DNA of 64,000 bases from Ceratodon purpureus (Eukaryota; Streptophyta; Bryopsida; Pseudoditrichales; Ditrichaceae). The stretch is from contig CM026432.1 of the NCBI GenBank assembly GCA_014871385.1, positions 3,893,271 through 3,957,270 on the forward strand, in the 5' to 3' direction. Numbering within the stretch: position 1 is the first letter of the stretch; every line of letters starts with the position of its first letter. Of this stretch, positions 36,357-47,776 are shown in pieces. The notes below the pieces were generated by a model that did not search any database, was not told the DNA's origin, and saw only the letters and a list, made by a program, of their open reading frames with translations. The translations under genes and the position numbers were made by a program.

Positions 36357-37981
36357 GTTATAATGTGCCCTGTTTTAATTTAATCTTGTCCGGATGTTTA
36401 CTTGGTTGTGGTTAAGGTTTGTTTTTTATTTTAAATTTTTATTTTAAAAATAAAATAAAAAATGTCAACATGTTAACATGTGCATTTCTGCACCATCCTC
36501 TGTGTATTACATAGATGGCATCAATTATCCATGTGTATGATGGAATGCATTTGAGTGTATTTTTGTTGAATTTTGAATGTATTTGGGACAATGAGAGAGC
36601 TCACAACTTCCTTTAAGTGTGAAAAAGCCAAAATGTTTTGAAATGCATTGGAATTATCAAAATGCATTGGAATTAACGGAATCCATTGGAATTATCATAT
36701 TTAGATGATAAAATTGTAAATTTATTATGTAAAGGATAGAAACATCTATGAGTTAAATCTAAGTTTGAAATAGAAAGCAAAAAGACTAGAGGTAGACATC
36801 CTTTTGTGTTTTGTCTGGAGGAAAGGGCCCAACATACTAGTATTTTATAATTATTTGATCTCAAATCCAAAAAACATGATACGAATTTATTTTTCTTCAC
36901 TTCTCATCAATGCCATGTCATACACACTAGTATTCTTTGCAATTCAACACAGAATAATTTCAGTTATAAAGGACAACTATGTAGAGGCTTCCAGAGAATT
37001 TGAACAGGTTCTTGTGATTTCAATTTGAATATAATTTTTTTGAAATAATTTATGAATGTAGGGAGCTGCAAGCACTTTGTGGGAATGTTTTCTTTTACAT
37101 TAAATGTTGGAGAAAATATTTATGGTGCCCGTGTTTCTTTGTTTTTTGAGTAATCCAATTTTTTTGCTACAATCCACAAGAACCTCTGCAGTTTTTCAAA
37201 CAAATAATGTGATTGTCTTTGAAATTGTAGAAATGTAAATATTTCTATAGTGCAAAGATATCATTCTAAAAAATGTCAAAGTGTTATCACCTTCCTTAGC
37301 AAAATAAGAAAAAAGTGAAATAAAACTTAGTTGAACATTTTAGAATGAAATTTTTTCTACTTTGAAAAGGCTTTATATTTCATGACCTCAAAGACAATTG
37401 TGCTACTTATTTGTATAAAAAATTTCAAAGGGAATAAAGGTATGTAGCAAAAATTTGGAGCTACTTGATGAATAGAGAAAATTGCTTGGGGCATCATACA
37501 TATTTTTTCAATGTCTATTTAGAATATAAAATATACTCGTGCCAGGTCCTCACGATTCCTTAAATCCATACAAAAAATAATTTGACAAAAACTTGCCTAA
37601 ATTTTCAAAAGACACCTTACAAGACAATCGTTCTTTAGGAGTTAATAGAAATGTTTGGTGTATGTATTGTTTATATTTTTAATACTTAACTATACTTGCA
37701 GTCGACCTTCACAACAAACATTGTATAGGTAGTAAATAATTTCATTGCTTTTTTAACAAAGTAAAAATTCAGTATTATATTTTCAAGCTGCAAACATCTG
37801 AATCAAAATTTCAGTGATTTATGACATACTTAGTTAATGATTTTTTAATGTTAATTTTTGACAAATCTGGTATGAGATGCATAAATTTGTATTAGAAATC
37901 AATCAGAAAAATGTAAAAATGATTTGAAGGAGATTAACATTGAACAAACATGATCTTTGTATTTTCTTATTACTACCCTTA

Positions 37982-38877
37982 GGGCCTCTTTACACTGGTG
38001 ACCAAGGGCCGTGGCTAAAGGAAAATCTGCAATATGATTGAGGGAGAAGAGCCGGCCGGTCCGAGTGCACTTTACACTAGCCATAAACGGAGGAAGTAAT
38101 CAAGAGGAAAAATGGATGAGAAAATGACATGGAATCCTACATGTCCAAAAATGGATAAGGTTTCGTGGTCGCCCTACATGTCCAAAAATGGATAAGGTTT
38201 CGTGGTCGGCCGGATAATGCGGCGAGACCACCAAAAGAGGTTCTCTCGCCGCAATATCCGGGTGACCAAGAGCTAAAAAAACGAAGAACCAGTAAAAAAA
38301 ACTTAGGAAGAATTTTTTAGACATTTTTTCCCTTGGCCTTAGTCACCATCCTCCATGGCCCCCTACCTGCTATGGGGGTTTGAACCCTGCTCTACACTGT
38401 GGTGAGAGATTCAACACCTTCCACCACCATCTCCTGCTATTTTCTTGGTGTCCACAATCTCCTCGCATTTCTCTTTATGCTAAATAGAGTCACCACATGC
38501 GCTGTCCTAGTTTTTAGGAGCTAATTCGATGGTCTTGGAGCATTTTTTTGACATTTTTTTGGTAGTTTCTCTCTCGTACTACACGGGTGAACACATGGAT
38601 TAAGTTACAAGCTCGGATGGTAGTGGGAATTAGAGGATTTAACCGCACATGGTTATCAAATCTAAGTTCATATCAAGAAATGTAAATTATCAAATCTACT
38701 CTTTTCAAAAATACATTAAAAATTTCAGCCCATCTAGCCGGCCGGTCCAACTTCACTTTACACTATTGGAAGTGACCAAGGGATGAGAAAATTGGCTCTT
38801 GGTCATGGCTCTTGACCAAGGGCCGTGACCAAGAGAAATATTTGTCCCGGTCCTTGGTCACTAGTGCAATGAGGCCC
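37982..38877. mobile_element. Non-autonomous PIF/Harbinger-like element
   Basis: The 896 bp element starts GGGCCTCTTTACACTGGTGA and ends with an imperfect reverse complement (26 of 30 terminal bases match). It is flanked by TTA on both sides (37979-37981 and 38878-38880). A GGGCCT-type terminus with a TTA/TAA 3 bp duplication is characteristic of PIF/Harbinger (Tourist-like) elements. It has no transposase. A 35-40 bp internal direct repeat (CCTACATGTCCAAAAATGGA...) occurs at 38137-38205, and GCCGGCCGGTCC appears near both ends in subterminal position. It is absent from the second duplication copy. Confidence 0.8.
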
Positions 38878-39177
38878 TTACATTCACAATAGCGGCTAAA
38901 TTGTAAATTCGTTACAGTTTGCACCGCTTTACTCTCTACATAAGGTAGACTGCTTGTTTTCGATCAGGCCCCCAATCACGCAGTATAGGTTGACCTATTT
39001 CCAACCATAGGCTTACATTATTTTTGAATTCATGTACGGTTCACATGTATGTTTAGTTCCAATATAAAAAGAGTTTGATTTTTGAATATCATGTATTCTT
39101 AGCACCAATATCAAAATCTATTTGAAGAGTTATTGGAAATAGGTCAGTGTATATTGCAAGATTGGGTTGGAAAGAAT

Positions 39178-39622
39178 TTAATATTTTGATAAGTTTTCTA
39201 TATATATGATTAAAAGGGAAAATTATAACACTTTAGTTTGCCTAACAATATTACTGAAAAAATAACAAAAATTCAAGCATGAAAATACATTTAATCTGAT
39301 GATGTTATATAAGATGCTTATGTTTTTGCACTCCTTTCAATACAATGAATTAGATCAATAATTTCTTATTCATCTTCAAATGACATTTTGTAACTTATAA
39401 AAAAAGATTTAATGTCAAAGAATTGTAAATTTTGTTACTTCATGTAAATAACATTGGAGGTAGTAAGGAAATGTAGCATGATTTTTCAAATTTCCTTGTA
39501 CTGAATAAATCTAACTGTAGGTAGCACAAATTTTTCTTCCAATTTTTGGTAAAGAAAATGGTAAATATGTCTACAAATTTCTCTAAAATTGAATCATACA
39601 CAAAGAATATAAAACAATAAAA
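39178..39622. other. Spacer between duplication copies
   Basis: AT-rich sequence not shared with the other copy as far as I can see. No gene or repeat was recognised. Confidence 0.4.
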
Positions 39623-40685
39623 GTCAAATCTGGCCTTATGAACGCTTTTTTAATTCCCATGAGTCCTTTCAGTAGATGATGCTCAGTGTTGCGCTTAAAT
39701 GTGATCTCAATAATATATTTTTTTTGATAAGAAGATGTGAATCCATTCTATATTGTAAATTTTGTGTAAGTATTCATAACTAGATAAAATATATATTATG
39801 TTTTAAAATACATAGAAACAGTTTGGGTCATAAAAACAGACTTGAAGTTTCACATAGACTTGAAAGTGATGGACGGAGGAGCAATCTAGTTTATTTTTTC
39901 ATCATATGGATTTCGTCCTAGTGTATATAAAGTGTTTTGAAATATATTTGTTTGATTCTCAAAGACATGTCAATTGGAATTATTGGTATCTAAACCCTAA
40001 AGCCGAAATTTCTAATACCAATAATTCCTGTATACTTCTACAAATGTTTGATCCATTATTTTTCTATATCAAAACAAGAAAAAAAAAATTTCAAACATAT
40101 TCAACATTAAATTCTAAATTTCTACAGCTACATTTGAGGATAGTTGAGAAGGTAGGGATCCACATCTTGTTTTTAATTCATATTTGGCTTGTTGTACAAA
40201 ACAATTTCACTGTTGTAATATTAAGGGCATATGGTTGGTTGAGTAAAGGGTGGGTCCTATGGGGACTCAACAGTGTCAACAATATGTACATTATAAGTTG
40301 AATTAGTCATCTTGAAAGTGTTAAAATTGAAACTCAAGATAAACTTGACTTCGACATAGGTTTAACTTTAGTTCTATTTTTAGTTATCTCGAACTTCCAA
40401 AATTAGTTTGAAAATTAGGACTATATATTGAGTACACACAATCTAGATTGTCATCTTTTTTATTTGAAGACTATTGTTTCAAATATATTGTCATCGTCAT
40501 ACATCAGGTAAAATTTAAGGTTTGTTGCTGATTCTTTTGATTACTTTCCGTGTTTTATTTTCATTTTTGAGTGATGTCAATACAACACTACAAGTTGAAT
40601 TCACTTGAATTTTGAAGCTTAAGGCCGATTTTTAACATATGCATCAATTTTTCACACTTGTGTTCAGAAACCGAATAGGTACACA

Positions 40686-40922
40686 ATGTCAGACGGAACA
40701 ATTCATCCAATGGTTGAGGGAGGCATGTTAATATATAGCATTAGCGTTGCCTGTCTTTTCATCAAAAAGGGTGTAGAAACCATCATACCTCAGTTACAAT
40801 GTGAGCACAAAAGGACCAAGGAAAGAGATGTGGATGAGATACTCATTGGAGGAGCTTACATAGGCGCAGGCATATTTGGCCTAGGCATGGTAATTGCATT
40901 ATTGACGGAGGCGGAGACATAG
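40686..40922 (+). CDS. Small Gly-rich putative membrane protein, copy 2
   Basis: The 78-residue paralogue of the protein at 36129 is identical through residue 50 except for C17Y. It then differs: DEILIGGAYIGAGIFGLGMV replaces DKILVGAACIGAGITGLGMG, and the C-terminus is longer and acidic (TEAET). The same 5' UTR intron is present (40508-40667). Glycines of the second hydrophobic segment are conserved, whereas the tail is not. The identical first part lies in a homogenised tract, so divergence can only be judged in the 3' part. Confidence 0.5.
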   Translation: MSDGTIHPMVEGGMLIYSISVACLFIKKGVETIIPQLQCEHKRTKERDVDEILIGGAYIGAGIFGLGMVIALLTEAET

Positions 40923-41124
40923 TCTATAGAATAACACCCTTTTATGCTTTCTTTGAGTTATATGATGTGGCTATTGTGCCCTGTTTTAATTTAATCTTGT
41001 TCGGATGTTTACTTGAATATGGTTATGGTAATGGTTTTATTTATTTTCATTTATGATTTATTTATTTTATTTAATAAAAAATTATGTCAACATGTTAACA
41101 TGTGTATTTCTGCACCATCCTCTG

Positions 41125-41300
41125 TGTATTACATAGATGGCATCATCCTCTGTGTATTACATAGATGGCATCAATTATGTGTATTACATAGATGGCATCA
41201 ATTATGTGTATTACATAGATGGCATCAATTATGTGTATTATATAGATGGCATCAATTATCCATGTGTATTACATAGATGGCATCAATTATCCATGTGTAT
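41125..41300. repeat. 27 bp minisatellite, about 7 units
   Basis: The unit is TGTGTATTACATAGATGGCA followed by TCAATTA. The homologous place in copy 1 (about 36498-36530) has a single unit, so the array expanded after the duplication or contracted in copy 1. Open frames across it are repeat artefacts. Confidence 0.85.
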
Positions 41301-41397
41301 GATAGAATCCATTTGGGTGTATCTTTGTTGAATTTTGAATGAATTTGGGCCAATGAGAGAGCTCACAACCCTCTTTAAGAGCAAGAAAGCCAAAATG

Positions 41398-41518
41398 TTT
41401 TGAAATGTATTGGAATTATCGAAATGCATTGGAATTATCGAAATGCATTGGAATTATCGAAATGCATTGGAATTAACGAAATACATTGGAATTAACGAAA
41501 TACATTGGAATTAACGTA
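41398..41518. repeat. 19-20 bp minisatellite, about 6 units
   Basis: The unit is AAATGCATTGGAATTATCG, with later units AAATACATTGGAATTAACG. Copy 1 has about three units at 36640-36695. Confidence 0.85.
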
Positions 41519-42710
41519 TTTAGATGATAAAGACATAATTTTACTCCGTAAAGGATAGAAACATCTATGAGTTCAATCTAAGTTTGAAATAGAAAGCAAA
41601 AAGACTAAAGGTAGACATCCTTTTTTATTGTATCTGGATGAAAGGGCCCAACATACTAGTATTTTATGATTATTTTATATTATTCAAAAAACATGATGCT
41701 AATTGATTTTTCTTCACTTCTCATCAATGCCAAGTCATGCACCCTCGTATTCTTTGCAATCCAGCATAGAATGATTTCATTTATAAAGGACAACTATCTA
41801 GAGGCTTCTGGAGAATTTGAACAGGTTCTTGTGATTTCAATTGTGATAATATTTCTTTTGAAATATTTTATGGATAAAGGGAGCTGCAAGCACTTCGTGG
41901 GAATATTTTTTTTTACATTAAATGTTGGAGAAAATATTTATGGTGCTCCTAGTGTCTTTGTTATTTGAGCAATCCAATTTTTTTGCTACAATCCACTACC
42001 ACCTCTTCAGTTTTTCAAACAAATAATGTAATTGTCTTTGAAATTGTAGAAATGTAAATATTCCTATAGTGGAAAGATATCATTCTAAAAAATGTCTAAA
42101 TCTTATTACCTTCCTTGGCAAAATAAGAAAAAGTGAAATAAAACTTAGTTATTTTTAGAATGAAACTTTTCTACTATGAAAAGGTTTTATGTTTCATAAC
42201 GTCAAAGACAGTTGTGCTACTTATTTGTATGAAAAATTTCAAAGGGAATAAAGGTATGTAGCAAACATTTGGAGCTACTTGATGAGTAGAGAAAATTGCT
42301 TGGGGCATCATACATATTTTTTCAATGTTTCTTTAAGAAAATAAAATATACTCTTGCCAGGTCCTTACGAAATTTTCTTAAACTCATAAAAAATTGAATA
42401 TCACAAAAACTTGTCCAAATTTTCAAAAACCACCTTATAAGACAATTGTTCTTTAAGAACTAATAGAAATATTTGGTGTAGATTTTTTTTAAACTCTTAA
42501 TATCTAACTATACTTGCAACCAACCTTCACAACAAACATCGTACATGTAGTGGATAAATTCATGGCTTTTTTAACGAGATAAAAATTCCCTACTATATTT
42601 TCAAGCTGCAAACATCTGAATGAAACATACAAATTCATTAATATCAAAATCCATTTTAATAGTTCTTGAAAATAAGTCAGCCTATATTGCAAGATTGGAT
42701 TGGAAAGAAT

Positions 42711-43611
42711 CTTCACTTCAAAAATTCATTATAAATGCAATGTTGCTACAAAATTTGTTCAAAACTTTGTGACCTTCCTCAAACCTATTTTCGTAGATTG
42801 CAATTTTTTTGCCTATACGTTACTCCATAGGAAGTACACAGAATTGCTTAAGGTAATCGGAATCATGTTGTTTACCTTAAAAAAGTGAAGCTTAGATGCC
42901 ATGATTGAATGAATTGAGGAGTAGACCTCACCCAACCTTTTAATGGGGTTCTCCACCTTACATAGGGTTCAACCTTTCATAGGATTGTGATCATCAAATT
43001 CCAAATTAACTTTGAGTGGAGATTATTGAATTGTTAGTTTGAAATACAAAGGATATTAGTTTATTAGTGACATTGTCTTGGAGGGACGATAGTGCAACCA
43101 ATCCCCAAACTCCACAAATCTCACCCATTCCACCACATCAACAAAAATCTCATCATTTATCCCACTCGATTGTCAAACTTGGTTAAACTTCATCCCATTT
43201 AGTGAATGAACGACACACACCTACATCACATAATTTTGACCATAACAGAATCGCTGGTTAGAAAATAATTCAAAGATTAGAAAGAAATTTAGGACCTTGG
43301 CCATCGCCACCCCTCAAATGTTCATATCCATACATTGGAGGCGACTCATATGCGTGCTTGAGTGACATGCATTGGGGTGGGGTCCCGAATACATCATTCT
43401 ATCCAATTAGAAAATAAAAAAATTAGAAAATTCTAAGAACCAAAAAAAAGACAGGTGATATTTGGCTATCTTAAATCTAGTAAAAGCTTTTTTAAGTTAT
43501 TTTTATAAAAAATTGAATCATTTGATAAATTTACTTCTTGAAAACGTGAACCTTATTTTTAAAATAAAGAAATATTCTTCTCAAAAAGTGCACAAACTGG
43601 CTACCTTGCAA
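42711..43611. other. Intergenic DNA after the duplication
   Basis: AT-rich, no supported gene. It ends at the left terminus of the next transposon copy. Confidence 0.4.
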
Positions 43612-43880
43612 TAAGGTCGAAGCATCCATAGATGACCAAGTACCCATAACTGATAAGTAGACTTCTCCAATTCTGACCAAGTTTCAAATTCAAAATCTTG
43701 GGAGATCCAGAAGAAAGTATCAAGCATAATTGGTAGAAAAAGAATCGTATGGGAATATTCTGGTATTAGCACAATGATCAAGTTTTGGTGTCATGGTGGT
43801 CGGTTTTAGGTAGGCCTACATATCGGTTATGTGTATTACAAAAAAAAATGTATTTCAAAATTCATAGTAAATTAAATATT

Positions 43881-46800
43881 CACTATGGCAGAGATGCGTC
43901 AAAAATGACATAAATCCACACTATCCTGAACTAGTGTGGAAAAAATATCCAATTAAACGTGGCGCGCGTCAAGCGTTTTAACGTGAAAAAGTCACCAATA
44001 ACGTCACTGCGTCAAAGAGGATATGGGTGAAACGGGAATAGGATTTATACGTTCAAAATAACGGCATCACGTTAAATTAAATATACACGTTCCTGTTGGA
44101 CAGTAATTTTTTCACCTACTTTTTTTACCTCAAGGAACTTTAGATATGAATAAATATAGTAAGTCTCCACATCAGCACGTTTCTTAAAACATGGAAGGCG
44201 TTTATCTTAACAGGTGCTACGTTAAAATGTGTTAAAAAAAACGTAACACATTGACTGACGTGGAATGAGTGCGTTGACATGGAATGCCTAAAGAGTCAAT
44301 GGCTGACGTGGAAGGTAGTTTTGACTATGGTTGACCATATTAGTATCCACAACAGCGCGTTTCTTATAACATTGAGGCGTTATAGGTAACAGGTGCCACG
44401 TTCAAGTGTGTTAAAAAAAACGTACTAAGAAGTCTGACGTGGAATGAGTGCGCTGACGTGGAATGCGTTGTAGAGTGATAGGCTCATGTGGAAGGTTTAG
44501 GGTTTGACCGGTCAAGCAATGTTTGAGAGCTCTGAGGGGGCTGTCAACATTGACGCGCGCGTTTCTTGTGACAGAGAGTGCGTTAAGATGTGTTACAAAA
44601 AACGTATGAACATATCTGACGTAGAATGCGTGCGCAGACGTGGAACGTGTGCGTGGAGGAATTTGGTGACGTGGAATGTAAGATTTGACCTGCAATATTT
44701 TATTTGGGAGTCTAGGAGGCTGTCAACAGTGACGCACGCGTTTCTTCGGTCAGAAAGTGTGTTTCTTGTAACGGGAAGTGCGTTTCTTGTAACATAAAGT
44801 GCGTTCAAATGTATTACAAAAATGAAGTTGGGGGTTTGGAGAAATTGCTGGGAGAGAATGCAACAGTGCCGGTGAAAACCTTTAAACGGGTAAGAGCTTC
44901 TTGATACTAAACCTTTAGATGGGATTGTTTGGCTGATTTGTTGCTGTGACCTCATCGTTGGCTTGATCACCTGGGTTGTGTAGATTAAGAAGAATGTAGC
45001 GTGAGCCTCTTGGGATGTACGCACCATTTGTGTCCTCTACATGCCAATTGCACCTCCAAGAAGTGGACGAGGTCATTTTGGTCGAAAGTTGTATGCTATC
45101 GCAATGTAGAGGTAGACTTTATGTATTTTGTATTTGAATGACAGAACATTGTATCAAAAAAGTTACAGCGTGTTTAATTCTGTTTTGATTGACGCTTCGT
45201 TTGCGTTTTGAATGACGTTCTCTTGTGTTACAGAACGTTATTGCTTACGTTCAATAGGGTTTGTATGTGTCATAATGATCATGAGCTATGCGTCCGGATA
45301 AACATTAAATTGCGTTTCAGTGAACACCCAAAATCCACTTTAATGTTACAAAGAGTTGACGCTGCGAACGTCAACTTCCGTCTAAATGCGTTTTTCAAAA
45401 CACATTCAAATACGTGACACATGCGTTTATTAGCGTCCAAACACGTTATAATGAACGTCCACACTACGTTTACGTAAACATATAAAAACCGTCACCCTAA
45501 ACCGTTTCTGTAAACATACAATACCCAAAACCATAAATGCATCCGCGAATATTCTCCGATCTATGATCATGACACGGGTCACCATCTCAACCATTGAAAT
45601 CAAGTGCCACGTCAACTACCACGCAATATCTCATGTGGAATGGACAATGGAGGGAAATATCCACGTAAACTCCAACGTGGAATGAAAAACAGCGGGAAAT
45701 GCTCATGTGGCAAAAAGTAACTCCTTCAATTTACTGACCCTAGGTAACTTCTGGCTATTCCGAGTAACGCGGTTTAATAGAGATGACGTGCGTACGTTAA
45801 ACCGTTTTAACCACTAAGTGCCCAAGCATGTTTTGGGTCTCGAAACCTCCAAAACAGTGATTTTTGACCACCTTGTAGAAACGACAATTTGAACTAAACA
45901 AATTTTATTTTTTTAGACATCCAGCCGTAAGATCTTGTACCAAACCTTCTTTAGAAGTACTGATAAAATTTTCAGCCGTTGGATGTTTACCATCTTAGAG
46001 ATTATAATATTTAAAGTTGCAGCAAAACTTTTTTTGGGCATTGGCTGAATGACATAGTCAAAATGGTGCAAAGGGGGAGTTGAAGATTGTTACCCCAAAC
46101 ATTTTGCTCATATTTTTTTCCATGTAGGTAATCAAGTTGAGTACCTCCATGGAAAATTTGAAAGACTCATTCCTTTTTTTGGCTCTCATAAAAATTATTT
46201 TCTAGAAGCAGGTCTAAAAACGTTGATATACTAAAACATGCATGACGTCACTTATATTTGGTTTTAGAAAAATTAAATTAGTTATAGTGGTTAAGTGCCT
46301 TTATAAGTTTATTATTTTTGAGGAAAATTATTTTTGAAAAATTTCAAAATCTCAAATTTTGACGAATTTTGAAAGAATTAATTCAAAAATTACTGAAAAT
46401 ATTGAAGCTTGTCTTTGTAATTTTTAGAGGCTGCCCTTGTAAAATTGGTATATTTTTTGACTTGGGTCTCTTTGGAATTTGAGTGGTGGTTTGGTTATGA
46501 ACATTTTTCAAGAATTGTTTTTCAAAAAAAGCCTAATTTTAAGCTGCCCGTTTTGGACTTGAAACCTAAAATTTCTAGATGAAGGTCTTAAAATTGGAAT
46601 TTGGCTTTGCAAATTTTACTACATACACTTTGCAGTACAAGGAGCATCCAGTAAAAATATTAGGCAAAAATATTAATTTTAACCCCTTTATCTAGACTGA
46701 CCGAAACAGCAAAAAGCCGTTTTGGCTTTCCTGGGCACTTAGGGGTTAACATGCCATGACGCGTCGCGTCATAATCAAAAGACCTATGTGACAAGGCGCG

Positions 46801-46888
46801 TCACTTTGGACTAGTCAAAAAATCCACGTTAAACCGCGTTAAAAACCGCGTTAAACGGCGTTATCTTTGACGCATCTCTGCCATAGTG
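43881..46888. mobile_element. Non-autonomous CACTA element, nested in repeat copy C
   Basis: The 3,008 bp element starts CACTATGGCAGAGATGCGTC and ends with its perfect reverse complement (23 bp terminal inverted repeats). It is flanked by ATT on both sides (43878-43880 and 46889-46891). The uninterrupted repeat copy at about 830-842 shows the pre-insertion site with a single ATT. CACTA termini with a 3 bp duplication define the CACTA/En-Spm superfamily. Subterminal regions are rich in GCGTCA and CGTTAAA motifs, as expected for transposase binding. No transposase frame is present, so it must be mobilised in trans. Confidence 0.9.
44165..44830. repeat. ~185 bp tandem repeats inside the CACTA element
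   Basis: Three main units and a partial one share TGTTAAAAAAAACGTA, GACGTGGAATGAGTGCG, GGCTGTCAACA and GCGCGTTTCTT in the same order. They start near 44228, 44409 and 44592. They are CG-rich and probably an expansion of subterminal transposase-binding motifs (inference). Confidence 0.7.
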
Positions 46889-47034
46889 ATTGAAGTAAAC
46901 ATCTAATTTAAAGTTGCATTTTCTTCCTTAAACCTTTTTCCCTTTCTCCGAAAAATCTTCCTCAATTTATACACCTCCAATCTCAGTGGCAAATATCTTA
47001 ACTGGTCGATTATAGGTGCCTGGACCTTAGTATC

Positions 47035-47488
47035 ATTTGTCCCACTTTGTTCCACTCCGTCCAACTCCATCTGACTCTATCCCACTTTGTCGTCCAAATC
47101 CATCCAAGTCCGTTCAACCCCATCTAAGTCCATTCAACTAAGATTAATTCTGTCCAATCCATATTAAGTTCATCCAACCACATCCAATTCCGTCCAATTC
47201 CATATAACTCCGTCTAATTCCATCTAACTCCATCCAATTCCGTCCAAGTTCGTCCAAGTCCATCCAACTCCGTCCAACCCCGTCCAACCTTGTCCAACCC
47301 CGTCCAAGCCCGTTCAAGCCCGTCCAATCATGTCCGAATCCATCCAACTCCGTCCAACGCAGATTAAGTCCGTCCAACCCCAAATTAGTCCGTCCAATCA
47401 CATCTAACCCCGTCCAACCACGTCCAACCCCGTCCAACTCTGTCCCACTCCGTCCAACTCCGTCCCACTTCGTCCAACTCCGTCCAAC
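47035..47488 (-). repeat. Minisatellite of ~10-11 bp (CCGTCCAACT)n
   Basis: About 40 degenerate units of CCGTCCAACT, CATCCAACTC or CGTCCCACTC fill the interval between repeat copies C and D. The minus strand stays open for 166 codons as GLDGVGRGWTELDG-type repeats, because the unit contains no stop; this is not evidence for a gene. Confidence 0.85.
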
Positions 47489-47776
47489 TAAGGTAGAAAC
47501 ACCTATAACCGACAACTTAAAGCAGTTTAGCATATAAAAGCTTGGGTTATCGACAAGGAGATATTTTTGGTTCATAGGAAAATAAGGTTCATAAAGAATG
47601 AGAATTTTTCCATGAATTATCTCCCAATATTGAAATTTGTACAATTTTTCAAAGTGAAAAGTACTTCCGAACCAATAGCCGATATATACAAATGAGGTAC
47701 ATCTGTTCTTTCATAATCTAGGAATTAGAAGATATCGGCTATTGGTCAACTGTCGACAATGGGTGTCTCAACCTTA
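47489..47776. repeat. Copy D, shorter member of the inverted-repeat family
   Basis: The 288 bp element starts TAAGGTAGAAACACCTATAA and ends GGGTGTCTCAACCTTA, giving the same terminal inverted repeats as copies A-C but a different interior. Inside is a further 14 bp inverted repeat, CCAATAGCCGATAT (47672-47685) and its complement (47732-47745). Confidence 0.6.

Larger units (their letters stand above)
35071..39177. repeat. Tandem segmental duplication, copy 1
   Basis: This segment aligns in direct orientation with 39623-42710. The match starts at GTCAAATTTGGCC (35071) and ends around GCAAGATTGGGTTGGAAAG (39177). The first and last parts are diverged by substitutions and indels; the middle part 35460-36278 is almost identical to 40017-40835. 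This copy is longer because of about 1.3 kb between roughly 37805 and 39100, which includes a PIF/Harbinger-like element. Confidence 0.85.
39623..42710. repeat. Tandem segmental duplication, copy 2
   Basis: Direct repeat of 35071-39177. It lacks the PIF/Harbinger element and its surroundings but has expanded minisatellites at 41125-41300 and 41398-41518. The near-identical middle tract is offset by exactly 4,557 bp from copy 1 with no indel. Confidence 0.85.
43612..47029 (+). repeat. Split copy C of the ~404 bp inverted-repeat element
   Basis: The left part (43612-43880) and right part (46889-47029) together match copy B (567-970) end to end. The left end reads TAAGGTCGAAGCATCCATAG and the right end GGTGCCTGGACCTTA. 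The split falls exactly at the CACTA insertion, so this element is older than that insertion. Confidence 0.8.

Noticed and set aside
44411-45027. Two minus-strand frames (94 and 144 codons) within the CACTA element
   Set aside because: They follow the ~185 bp tandem repeats and have no transposase motif.
47144-47644. 166-codon minus-strand open frame of WTELDGVGR-type repeats
   Set aside because: It is the translation of the CCGTCCAACT minisatellite, whose unit has no stop in this frame, and it runs into unrelated transposon sequence.
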